Source of the DNA: Deltaproteobacteria bacterium
GTDB lineage: Bacteria; SAR324; NAC60-12
Assembly (NCBI GenBank): GCA_018645085.1
Contig: JABGPG010000273.1
Coordinates: 3,863-35,999, forward strand
DNA: 32,137 nucleotides
Direction of reading: 5' to 3'
Below the pieces are notes generated by a model. That model did no database searches, was not told the origin of the DNA, and was given only the letters and a program-made list of their open reading frames with translations. Made by a program: the position numbers and the translations under genes. Below are positions 9,037 to 16,351 of the stretch, piece after piece. The stretch's first letter is position 1; the number at the start of each line of letters is the position of its first letter.

Positions 9037-9243
9037 CTAAAATGAAGTCGTTTTATAATAAGCGTTAATATGCTCACTCAGATGATAACCTTTCGAAGAG
9101 TTATCTTCTTTTACGGGTGAAGCGTCGACTTGCTCCGGTGAAATCATCTTTGATGCTGTGATTGCTACAGCCGCACCTGAACCGGCAACTACAACTCCTT
9201 TTAAAAAACCGCGACGTCCGCTTGTGGTTTCTTCGTTCTTCAT
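9037..9243 (-). CDS. fdhX: FDH-region Tat-signal small protein
   Basis: A 68-residue protein consisting mostly of a twin-arginine signal: SGRRGFLKG followed by a hydrophobic stretch (VVVAGSGAAVAITA), then about 35 hydrophilic residues. It matches the small 'formate dehydrogenase region TAT target' family, which sits immediately before fdhA in many Proteobacteria. Its role is not established; assistance with export or assembly of FDH is the usual inference. It has a strong GGAGGAAG site just upstream of its ATG. It lies about 100 bp before fdhA and 195 bp after the ABC exporter permease. Confidence 0.85.
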   Translation of the reverse strand: MKNEETTSGRRGFLKGVVVAGSGAAVAITASKMISPEQVDASPVKEDNSSKGYHLSEHINAYYKTTSF

Positions 9244-9267
9244 GCTTCCTCCAAAAAGTAGGATAAA

Positions 9268-9296
9268 AATAAAGTTTATTTACATTAGTCTGTAAA
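9268..9296 (-). promoter_or_regulatory. Candidate promoter for fdhX-fdhABC
   Basis: On the minus strand, TTTACA (9296-9291) and TTTATT (9273-9268) are separated by 17 bases. The start would be near 9261, leaving an 18-base leader with a good ribosome site. An internal promoter here would let the structural genes be expressed apart from the exporter genes. The -35 box overlaps the small inverted repeat CTGTA-AA-TACAG (9290-9301). Confidence 0.3.
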
Positions 9297-9438
9297 TACA
9301 GCAATTCAAAGACCAAGAATATTGGGAATATAATCTAAAATAATTACCAATATGACTAACAGACTCTAAAACTTGACGAGTGACACCTGCTAAAATGTCT
9401 CATGCAGGACAGAATGTCCCACTTTGAGCAAACAAAGT

Positions 9439-10608
9439 TCAGGCAGAGTTTTGTTGCCGACTTGAGACAAGGACAAGGAAGAGGAGAATACCCAGGAAAA
9501 ATCCACTCAGAGTAAGCAGTTGGGGCCAGGAATCCCAAAGATTTTGCTGTTTCAACAAAACGTTTCGCATCGCTACGTTTGCGTGTGTTAACGGCAAAGC
9601 GAGTGAAATCCACTGAAAAAATACAGGAAAACTATCAATACTCCAAATCATGTCACTTAAAAATATCTGCGGCAAAATAACTAGCGGGATGAATTGCACC
9701 GCCTGAAACTCGTTTGCCGCAAGGAATGAAGCCAGCAAACCCAGGACAAGTGAAATCAGGAGCATCAGCAAAGTCAAAATAGTTATTGCTCCGACCTGTG
9801 AGAGCGTTATCTTGAAGCTCATCAGTGTTAGTATAAATGTCAATATGATTACTGCCTGACAGCCGGAAAAAATAATAAATCCACCTATGTAACCCATCAC
9901 AATTTGAGCAAAAGACACAGGTGCAATCAATAACCTCTCAAGTGTTCCACGTAAACGCTCGCGCTGGAAGGTAATTGTCGTAATGAGAAATGTAAAGAAA
10001 AAGACAAAGAATGGGGGGAATACCGGCAGGAAAAAGTCTATCAAACGATAATCTTCTGAGCCATAAAGAAAATGTTCTTCCAGATCAAGGGGTTTAATGT
10101 TGACCGAGTTTGCACAAAACGCCGAACAGGAACTATCAATAACTACCGGAAGTGAAGCTGCTAAATCATCCATCGCAGAAGCAACAGATTCAACAACTGA
10201 TGCTGTCAAAGTTGGCCTGGAACCTTCCAAATAAAAATCGATCCTTCCTCTTTTTCCATCAAAACGTTCCTCCAGTAATTGTTCTCCTAAAAACAGAATC
10301 CCTTCCGCATGGCCATCACGCAATTCAGCCCAAATTAATTTTTCCAAAAGTTCTGGATCAACTTCTTCGTCCGGAATATCAAGTGAAACCAGTTCAATGT
10401 CCTCTTCCTCCAGAGTCATCATCAAATCTGCTTCAAAGAGGCGCATCACTCCACGGGAAACAACTCCAAGTCTCGCAGTCTCATCTTCCTGCAAAGCATA
10501 ATATATCAGTGACATAACAAGCAATGGAACAAGGAAGAAAAATGCCAAAGTTCGACGATCCCTCATTATTTCTCGTATTATCCGCCAGGATATCCAATGA
10601 GTGACCAT
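9439..10608 (-). CDS. ABC-2 type exporter permease (YhhJ/YbhR-like)
   Basis: A 389-residue inner-membrane permease of the ABC-2 family. One N-terminal helix (residues ~22-40) is followed by a large periplasmic domain (~45-195), typical of the YbhR/YhhJ/Wzm-like drug or envelope exporters. Five more helices lie between about 200 and 385. The loop FQRERLRGTLERLLIAPVSFAQIVMG is the conserved cytoplasmic region that contacts the ATPase. It starts two bases after the ATPase stop, so the pair forms one exporter. Substrate is unknown. Its placement between torD and fdhX inside an FDH cluster is unusual. No HlyD-type periplasmic adaptor is encoded nearby. Confidence 0.85.
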   Translation of the reverse strand: MVTHWISWRIIREIMRDRRTLAFFFLVPLLVMSLIYYALQEDETARLGVVSRGVMRLFEADLMMTLEEEDIELVSLDIPDEEVDPELLEKLIWAELRDGHAEGILFLGEQLLEERFDGKRGRIDFYLEGSRPTLTASVVESVASAMDDLAASLPVVIDSSCSAFCANSVNIKPLDLEEHFLYGSEDYRLIDFFLPVFPPFFVFFFTFLITTITFQRERLRGTLERLLIAPVSFAQIVMGYIGGFIIFSGCQAVIILTFILTLMSFKITLSQVGAITILTLLMLLISLVLGLLASFLAANEFQAVQFIPLVILPQIFLSDMIWSIDSFPVFFQWISLALPLTHANVAMRNVLLKQQNLWDSWPQLLTLSGFFLGILLFLVLVSSRQQNSA

Positions 10609-10610
10609 AA

Positions 10611-11333
10611 TCAGCCTCCTATCCTTGCTTGAGTTGCCTGAACGAAAGCTTTTTCCAAATCATTACAATTGTAACGTTCCATGAGACTCTCAGGAGTATC
10701 ATACTCAAGTAATTTACCCTCCCTTAAAAATGCAACTTTATCACAACGACTGGCTTCACTGATATGATGTGTTGTTATCAAAATAGTAGTCCCAGTTTGC
10801 GCTAACTCTGCAAACCAGTCCCAGAAACGCAACCTCAAAGATGGATCAACACCTGCTGTCGGCTCGTCCAAAATAATCAATGATGGTTGGTGGATAAGGG
10901 TAGTCGCCAGCATCAGTCGTCGCAGCATTCCGCCGGAAAGATCGCCTGCTAATTTATTCTGCTCTGGCTCGAGTTCTACCATCTTAAGTAATTTGTGTGT
11001 GCGGGATTGAACTACGCTTTCAGGAATTCCGTATAACCTCCCAAAAAACAGAACATTTTCGTATACCGACAAACCAGGATAGACAGCCAGTTGTTGAGGC
11101 ATATAACCCAGCTTTTTTCTCACCAATTTATCGCCCGGTGAATATTTTTCTAAAATGCTTAGTCGTCCGGAAGTTGGTTTGAGCAACCCCATAGCCATTC
11201 TCAGGATCGTTGTTTTTCCAGAACCATTTGGTCCAAGAAGACCAAAAACAATACCCTGCGGAATGTTCAGATCCAAGTTGTCAACGACGGTTTGAGTACC
11301 ATATTTTTTTGTAACTCTTGTCAGTTTCAGCAT
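10611..11333 (-). CDS. ABC exporter ATPase, CcmA/YbhF type
   Basis: A 240-residue ATPase with Walker A GPNGSGKTT (34-42), signature LSGGMLRRLMLA, Walker B LIILDEPTAGVDP and the switch region TTHHISEA. The GVDP sequence after Walker B is typical of the drug/polysaccharide exporter class. It pairs with the permease that follows two bases later. No Shine-Dalgarno sequence precedes its ATG; the leader there is pyrimidine-rich (CCCTCCTCCC). A promoter and a perfect inverted repeat lie upstream, so the pair probably has its own control and is not simply read through from torD. Confidence 0.9.
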   Translation of the reverse strand: MLKLTRVTKKYGTQTVVDNLDLNIPQGIVFGLLGPNGSGKTTILRMAMGLLKPTSGRLSILEKYSPGDKLVRKKLGYMPQQLAVYPGLSVYENVLFFGRLYGIPESVVQSRTHKLLKMVELEPEQNKLAGDLSGGMLRRLMLATTLIHQPSLIILDEPTAGVDPSLRLRFWDWFAELAQTGTTILITTHHISEASRCDKVAFLREGKLLEYDTPESLMERYNCNDLEKAFVQATQARIGG

Positions 11334-11352
11334 GACTAAAGGGAGGAGGGAA

Positions 11353-11379
11353 GAGATAATCGTATGTCACGATTATCTC
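11353..11379 (-). promoter_or_regulatory. Perfect 11-bp inverted repeat upstream of ABC exporter
   Basis: GAGATAATCGT (11353-11363) and its exact complement ACGATTATCTC (11369-11379) flank a five-base spacer. The element lies 20 bp before the ATPase start and about 15-40 bp downstream of the predicted transcription start. It could be an operator for a repressor (TetR- or MarR-like regulators often control such exporters) or an mRNA hairpin in the leader. A second small palindrome, ATTGAATCAAT, lies beside it at 11380-11390. No regulator gene is adjacent. Confidence 0.7.
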
Positions 11380-11400
11380 ATTGAATCAATACCTATATTG

Positions 11401-11429
11401 AATATATGACTAAAAAAGGAAGGATGCAA
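11401..11429 (-). promoter_or_regulatory. Sigma70-like promoter of ABC exporter genes
   Basis: On the minus strand, TTGCAT (11429-11424) and TATATT (11406-11401) are spaced by exactly 17 bases. This is among the better promoter matches seen in the window. Transcription would begin near 11394, just ahead of the palindromes and the ABC ATPase gene. Confidence 0.5.
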
Positions 11430-11582
11430 ATACTTTTCTTGAAGAGAACAAACTAATATAAATCAGAGCATTATTGATTCAGGATAATCTTCTCATAAAC
11501 TCATTACACTCTCCAGATGCATAATTAGCACGATGAAGAGTTAGCAGGAACAAGAAAAAAAGAGGAAATATTTATTTTGCTT

Positions 11583-12188
11583 TCAGGCAAGCATGGAAAG
11601 GTATTGTTTTTCAAAACGGTTAAACTCAGCACCTAAAGTACCGACTGAGCGGTAAAAACAGGCATGCTCAGCTTTTTCCAGATCAGTGTAAAATCGGTCA
11701 ATCCAGGCTTCAATGTGGTTACGGAAGAAATTGGTGGATTCATTTTCATTTGAATCTTCGGACAATATCAGCATAGCCATCACTTCACAAAGTGCTGCAG
11801 CATGGTCTTCCGGTTCATGCACACCTTCCTGTCTTTCAAAACCCAGACGCAACAGATCCTCACGAAGAACTCCCAGTGGTTTTTCCATCAAGAATCCGGT
11901 GAGATACCACGAAGCAAAGGGCACCAGTTCTCCACGACCCATGCCAATAAAGAGGGCGTGATATTCCTCTTCCAGTGCTTCACTGTCAACGCTTTTAGCT
12001 GCAAGTTTCAGCAAATTCAAAGCCTGACCAAGCCCGCCTTTGCTATTTTTCTTGTCTGAATTACTTCCAGCTGCGTATTCAATTGCATCCAACTGCTCGA
12101 ACAGGGTTTGATCAGGAACACCGCGTAACAGTCTTCCTAACAATGCGTACATTCCACCGCGTAATTGATTTTCTTCACTGATTTTCAA
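11583..12188 (-). CDS. TorD/DmsD-family molybdoenzyme chaperone
   Basis: A 201-residue all-helical cytoplasmic chaperone. Diagnostic blocks are EEEYHALFIGMGRGELVPFASWY near residues 73-95 and EPEDHAAALCEVMAML around 125-140. TorD-type chaperones bind the Tat signal of a partner molybdoenzyme and hold it for cofactor insertion. Here the partner is almost surely FdhA, encoded downstream. It starts about 57 bp after the DUF3306-ferredoxin gene. After its stop there is a T-rich stretch on the coding strand but no clear stem-loop, so read-through into the exporter genes is possible. Confidence 0.9.
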   Translation of the reverse strand: MKISEENQLRGGMYALLGRLLRGVPDQTLFEQLDAIEYAAGSNSDKKNSKGGLGQALNLLKLAAKSVDSEALEEEYHALFIGMGRGELVPFASWYLTGFLMEKPLGVLREDLLRLGFERQEGVHEPEDHAAALCEVMAMLILSEDSNENESTNFFRNHIEAWIDRFYTDLEKAEHACFYRSVGTLGAEFNRFEKQYLSMLA

Positions 12189-12245
12189 AGTCTCTCCTGA
12201 TAATTTGATTATATATTTGTCCGAATTTTCTCATAAGGCAATCCA

Positions 12246-14291
12246 TTAAAACATGTCGACCACTCTGCAGTCCTCACACATTTTCAAACGGTCAAGCGCA
12301 CCGGGTTCTGAAAACATGGAATGTCCGGCTAAACGACCGGTAATCATTGCTATCATACTTGGTGTTGAAAACGCCTTTCCGCATTTGATACAGCAAAATG
12401 GTTCTTCCTCTTTAAGGATATGCAGATCTTTTCTTAATTCCGGAGAAAGTAGAATCCGGCTTTCAAGACTGACTATTTTCTCTGGACACGCCGATTCACA
12501 CAGTCCGCACTGTACACACAAATTCTCCTGGAAATTTAAGCGTGGGTGTTCTCCACCTGCAGTTAACGCAGAAGTGGGACAAATACCCGCACATGACAAA
12601 CAAAGCGTACATGATTTTGAGTCAATCTTAACCTGACCGAAAGCTGCATCCTGAGGTAAATTTATCATTTCCTGAGGTTCCTGAGCACATTCATAAAGAT
12701 GGTCAAGTGCGTAAAACAAAGCCTTCCTTTTATCACTCAAAGCAAAATATGTAGCTTCAGCAATTTTAGGCATAGCTTTTGTTTTTTCCAGCAAAACGTC
12801 TGTCAATTCTGTTTTTCGACCGATCCAGTTGATGCATGTTTCCGCAAATCCAAGTCCCTGTAAAATAAGCTGTGCGGTTTTAATCTGCTTCTGGATCAGG
12901 TTTTCCACACTTTCCGGAATTAAAAAAGAGTCGAGCAGCAGCACTTTTTTTGCACCAAAAGCAAGTGCAGAAAACCAAATTTCCAAACCGATACTGCCTA
13001 CTTCTTCAACTTCAATGGAAAGGATGTTTCCGGGCATTGAGTCAATAATATGTTCAATTCTCTCTGCACCAGCTTCTTCACCATAAAATAAAAGACATGG
13101 TTCTTCACCGCCTGCTTTACTGAAATTCGCCAGCAAAGTCCGAATACGATTGGTCATATCTTCCGGACGTGGGAATACATATTTGAGTGCACCTGTTGGA
13201 CAAACTGTTGCACAAACTCCTCCGCCCTGACACAGATAATTATCAACATCTATTGCTTCTCCCTTTGATGTAATCGCTAGAGTCGGACAAGCTTCCAGGC
13301 AGCGCTGGCAACCTGTTTGTTCACTTTTGTTGTGAGCGCAGATGTTAGCATCGTATTGAAGAAAAACTGGTTTTTCAAATTCTCCAACCTGTTCCGGCAA
13401 AGCTTCAAGTGCCTTTCTCAAAATTGTTTCATCGCCTTCAGGAGCATAGTAACCGAGCGGTTTTGTGTCAGCACCTGACAATGAAGGTGTATTCAAATCA
13501 AGAATTAAATCAAAATTTTCACGGTTACTGTCCACCACCTGCGCAATGTTCATATTACCCTGTGGGGTTTCCAGCGTGACTGTGAAATTTCCCAAATATC
13601 CGCTTATTTTGACTTCTAGGTTTTGACTGTAAATCACTTTTATACCGTCAAAATCTTCCTCATCTCCGCGTCCAATCCTCAAAACACTTGTCGTCAACGG
13701 ACTTTCCTTCAGACTTGTTAGCGCCTGCATGATTGGGGTTTCGTCCTTAGCAATGATCAGCAGGTTTCCGCTCGATAACAGCGGAACCATTGAAGTCGGT
13801 TCTACTGAAACTTCTTCTACTGCAGCAAATGCTTTTTCACGTGCCTCAACATTTTCATCAACTTCTTCCATTTCTTTCGCTCTCTTTTCTAATTTTGTTT
13901 TTTGTTTTAATTTCATTTCCTGAGTGATTATATTACCTAAAGGGGCAAAAAACGTATAATCCTCATCATAATCATCAAGTCCGTCAGTGATGTTAAATTC
14001 TGCACCTGAAAACAATTTCCGCAATGCAAGTTTCCTAATCGATTCACTGACTTCCGGAGACAGGAACTGTGAGTAATCTGAATCTGCCCCAAGTTCTTCC
14101 AGTGAGGGCAAAGTAGATTCATCAGCAGATTTCGGAGTAGACTCATTAAACTCTTTTTCTGTCTCGGTTTCTTGAACCTCTAAAGGCTCAACAGCTTTTT
14201 GTTCTGCTTCCAGAGTTTCTACTTCTAGATTTTCCTGCCGGACTTTTTCCAGACGTTCATCCCAGCGATTTGCGAGTTTTAATTTTTTCAC
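12246..14291 (-). CDS. DUF3306-polyferredoxin fusion protein of FDH cluster
   Basis: A 681-residue protein. Residues ~8-125 match DUF3306, with RWDERLEKV at the start and LPSLEELGADSDYSQFLSP, LRKLF, DGLDDYDEDYTFFAPLGNI afterwards. The rest is the 4Fe-4S protein normally encoded next to it in FDH clusters. Its cysteines are C318, C328, C331, C335; C354, C360, C364; C561, C564, C567, C571; C592, C595, C598, C602; and a C-terminal set C633, C634, C637 with C672, C675 that could bind zinc or another cluster. A charged, helical linker (~125-165) joins the two parts. No signal peptide or membrane helix is seen, so it is probably cytoplasmic. Function is unproved; electron supply or protection during FDH maturation is inferred. 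Confidence 0.85.
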   Translation of the reverse strand: MKKLKLANRWDERLEKVRQENLEVETLEAEQKAVEPLEVQETETEKEFNESTPKSADESTLPSLEELGADSDYSQFLSPEVSESIRKLALRKLFSGAEFNITDGLDDYDEDYTFFAPLGNIITQEMKLKQKTKLEKRAKEMEEVDENVEAREKAFAAVEEVSVEPTSMVPLLSSGNLLIIAKDETPIMQALTSLKESPLTTSVLRIGRGDEEDFDGIKVIYSQNLEVKISGYLGNFTVTLETPQGNMNIAQVVDSNRENFDLILDLNTPSLSGADTKPLGYYAPEGDETILRKALEALPEQVGEFEKPVFLQYDANICAHNKSEQTGCQRCLEACPTLAITSKGEAIDVDNYLCQGGGVCATVCPTGALKYVFPRPEDMTNRIRTLLANFSKAGGEEPCLLFYGEEAGAERIEHIIDSMPGNILSIEVEEVGSIGLEIWFSALAFGAKKVLLLDSFLIPESVENLIQKQIKTAQLILQGLGFAETCINWIGRKTELTDVLLEKTKAMPKIAEATYFALSDKRKALFYALDHLYECAQEPQEMINLPQDAAFGQVKIDSKSCTLCLSCAGICPTSALTAGGEHPRLNFQENLCVQCGLCESACPEKIVSLESRILLSPELRKDLHILKEEEPFCCIKCGKAFSTPSMIAMITGRLAGHSMFSEPGALDRLKMCEDCRVVDMF

Positions 14292-14791
14292 ACTTTTCTT
14301 TTACGTTTATATTTCTTTTCCGGAACATAATTTTCTAACACAAAACCTTCTATCCAACGGTATATGTCTGGTGCCATTGTAACTGAAAAAACCTGATCGT
14401 CACTTTCCTGATATGCATTTGCTTCATCAAAACTTGCTGTCACCACAAAAGGTTCAGGCAGGTTCAGTACTTCATTTGCACGACTGATTACAAAAATCAA
14501 CGGATTATCAGCCATTATATTATAGTAGTAACTTTCACATTCGTCTGCATACAAAGCCAGCGGCAGTCCCGACCAAAGATACTGTTCTATATCACCATCA
14601 GCAACAACACGTTCAAAGTTCTTTAACTCAGGATCATGCCGATTGTCAATCATCACACCTAATGCTTTCCAACTGGCATCAGTCCACGGATTATTGGCAA
14701 TTTCCTGCCTTTGCATTATTACTGTCACCTGAAATTTCTTGTATTTTTCAGGATTTTTTTTAAAATCACTCATAGTATTTCTGAACTGCAT
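14288..14791 (-). CDS. DUF3305 FDH-accessory protein
   Basis: A 167-residue soluble protein matching DUF3305. Recognisable blocks are VTVIMQRQEIANNPWTDASWKALGV, LWSGLPLALYADECESYYYNI, PLIFVISR and the C-terminal PDIYRWIEGFVLENYVP, followed by a basic tail. DUF3305 genes occur almost only next to FDH operons with DUF3306 and a ferredoxin, so an assembly role is inferred, with no known reaction. It is the first gene of the FDH run and overlaps the fusion gene by four bases (ATGA). The start may be the ATG at 14791 or one six codons later (14773). Confidence 0.88.
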   Translation of the reverse strand: MQFRNTMSDFKKNPEKYKKFQVTVIMQRQEIANNPWTDASWKALGVMIDNRHDPELKNFERVVADGDIEQYLWSGLPLALYADECESYYYNIMADNPLIFVISRANEVLNLPEPFVVTASFDEANAYQESDDQVFSVTMAPDIYRWIEGFVLENYVPEKKYKRKRKV

Positions 14792-14813
14792 TTTACACTT
14801 TTAGTAGGCAGAC

Positions 14814-14842
14814 AAAGTATCACAGACCAGCAGTTAAATCAA
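14814..14842 (-). promoter_or_regulatory. Possible promoter of the FDH accessory genes
   Basis: On the minus strand, TTGATT (14842-14837) and TACTTT (14819-14814) are separated by 17 bases, ahead of the DUF3305 start. The -35 box is fair and the -10 box is poor, so an activator may be needed, or the true promoter may be elsewhere in the 168-bp gap. Confidence 0.25.
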
Positions 14843-14960
14843 TCAGACAGCTGATATTTACCGAATATACTTTTGCTGAAGATTCCTGACTCTTGCAAAA
14901 AAACTGCAGAAAAAGCAACATTCTTCTGTGGAAAATTGACGATAGAATTGGGGAGGAAGG

Positions 14961-15323
14961 TTATTGTTTCAGCACAAAAAAAGCATTTGGACCAGCGCAG
15001 AAATCAGTCTGGAGTTGACGATGATAAACAAAAACGATTGTTTTTCCTCCAATCATTTCCGCAAACTCAAAGCGCCATTCCTCGGTTTTTTGCTGAAATT
15101 CACGTTGAAGCACTTTAAATCTCTGCATTTCTCTGAGCAAAACATAGGCTACTGCAGGGTGTTGTTCCAACTCCAGAGAACTTCCGTAAATTCCGGAAAC
15201 TCTATATCCGCTTTCTTGATTAACAGCTTTTTCACAAAGATTCTCCTGTTTTTCTGCTGACTCTACCACCTGAACAAAGGAGCCTGCAAACACAAATAAA
15301 AAAGCAAAAAACAGTCGCATCAT
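14961..15323 (-). CDS. Small secreted protein of unknown function
   Basis: A 120-residue protein I do not recognise. It has a clear signal peptide (MMRLFFAFLFVFAGSFVQVVESA, probable cut after ESA). The mature part of about 97 residues holds two cysteines, one near its start (ENLCEKA) and one near its end (TDFCAGP), which could form a disulfide in the periplasm. The central region (RFKVLQREFQQKTEEWRFE) looks helical. Its start abuts the stop of the metallophosphoesterase gene with no spacing, suggesting a two-gene unit. No function can be given. Confidence 0.65.
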   Translation of the reverse strand: MMRLFFAFLFVFAGSFVQVVESAEKQENLCEKAVNQESGYRVSGIYGSSLELEQHPAVAYVLLREMQRFKVLQREFQQKTEEWRFEFAEMIGGKTIVFVYHRQLQTDFCAGPNAFFVLKQ

Positions 15324-16157
15324 TCACTTCAATAAAATAGGGCTAACTTTCACCTCGTCGCCTGACAAGTCAATCTGGTGAAATGAAGATTTTTGTCCTG
15401 GATGTAGTCTTGAGGTAGAGGATGCAGAATTAAGCAGCAGCAGTTCCGGAGAAGAATTTCTAGAGAGTCGATGCTGCCAGTTGCGGTGAATGTGTCCGTG
15501 CAGGTACAGACGAATATTTGGATGACGCAAAATCCAGTTCCGGACAGGTACAAGATTGTAGAGTTCGTGAAAATGATCCACCTTCCAGCCGTCCGGGAAA
15601 GTCAGTGGATAATGATTAACAATGATAAAACGTGTTTTTTCCGGAAAACTGCTCAGCAGATTTTCAGTAGCCTGAATTGTACTGCGGCGTACCGTGCCTG
15701 ACGCAGTTAACCAGTCGTTAGGATGTGCACTGTCCCAACCTACTATTACCCAGTCCGAATTTAGTTTCCGTACATGAATTTCTCCGTCACCAAAGAATTC
15801 TCCAAAATATTGCTGGTAATAATCTTTGCCTCCGCTTTGCTTCACATAACGATCATGGTTTCCCGGAATTATGGTAACACGTGCCGGATCTTTAAGCAGC
15901 GGTTCCAGTGTCTCTCTTGCCAGTGAAAATCCACGTTCCAGTGAAAGTTGAGTCAAATCTCCGCTGATTACCAGATGATCCCATTTCAGCTGTTGAATTT
16001 GCTCTACAAGCAGTTTTGCTCTTTCCAGAGGATATTGTTTGGCACGGCGAAAAAACAAATTTCCCATGCCTAAAATTCTTTTAGACTTGCATTCTTGAAA
16101 ATTTTGCGGATATGTGTGGAAATGCAAGTCGGAAATGTGTATGATGGTCGGGTTCAT
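15324..16157 (-). CDS. Calcineurin-like metallophosphoesterase
   Basis: A 277-residue cytoplasmic dimetal phosphoesterase. All five family motifs are present: DLH (Asp10, His12), GDLTQ (Asp67), GNHDRY (Asn100, His101), NHYP (His182) and HGHIHR (His220, His222). This arrangement resembles the class III cyclic-nucleotide phosphodiesterase (CpdA-like) group, but substrate cannot be told from the sequence. The length is normal for the group. It is divergent from the pyrophosphatase gene across a 194-bp gap and is followed at once by the small secreted protein gene. Confidence 0.88.
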   Translation of the reverse strand: MNPTIIHISDLHFHTYPQNFQECKSKRILGMGNLFFRRAKQYPLERAKLLVEQIQQLKWDHLVISGDLTQLSLERGFSLARETLEPLLKDPARVTIIPGNHDRYVKQSGGKDYYQQYFGEFFGDGEIHVRKLNSDWVIVGWDSAHPNDWLTASGTVRRSTIQATENLLSSFPEKTRFIIVNHYPLTFPDGWKVDHFHELYNLVPVRNWILRHPNIRLYLHGHIHRNWQHRLSRNSSPELLLLNSASSTSRLHPGQKSSFHQIDLSGDEVKVSPILLK

Positions 16158-16351
16158 GAATGTTTTTAATTCTGTTGAGCTGGTTGTTTTGAAAATAGCT
16201 TTAAAGTTTAGGCTTCAGTATTTAGTTTTAGCTGTTTTACAGAAAAAAACTTTTTTGAGCAGAATGCCTTTTTATTGTCTTGTTCGCAAGCGTTCTTTTT
16301 TTATGCAGGAACGCTGACAGATTTTTGTCAATCACAATCTCAGGAGGATTA
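16158..16351 (+). promoter_or_regulatory. Divergent intergenic region before hppA, with strong RBS
   Basis: This AT-rich 194-bp gap separates divergent genes. It contains a CTTG-TTCG-CAAG hairpin, a GCGTTC...GAACGC pair, a TGACA...TGTCA pair, and an excellent AGGAGG at 16342-16347. The AGGAGG fixes the hppA start at the ATG of 16352, although the open frame extends 24 codons further upstream. No convincing promoter boxes were found. Confidence 0.5.

Noticed and set aside
9290-9301. CTGTAAATACAG as a LexA (SOS) box before fdhX
   Set aside because: The arms are four bases too close (N4 between CTGT and ACAG instead of N8). It overlaps the candidate -35 box and may be chance.
9386-9419. Terminator after the ABC permease
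   Set aside because: CCTGC/GCAGG and GGACA/TGTCC pairs exist on the minus strand, but they are short, share bases and lack a T-run.
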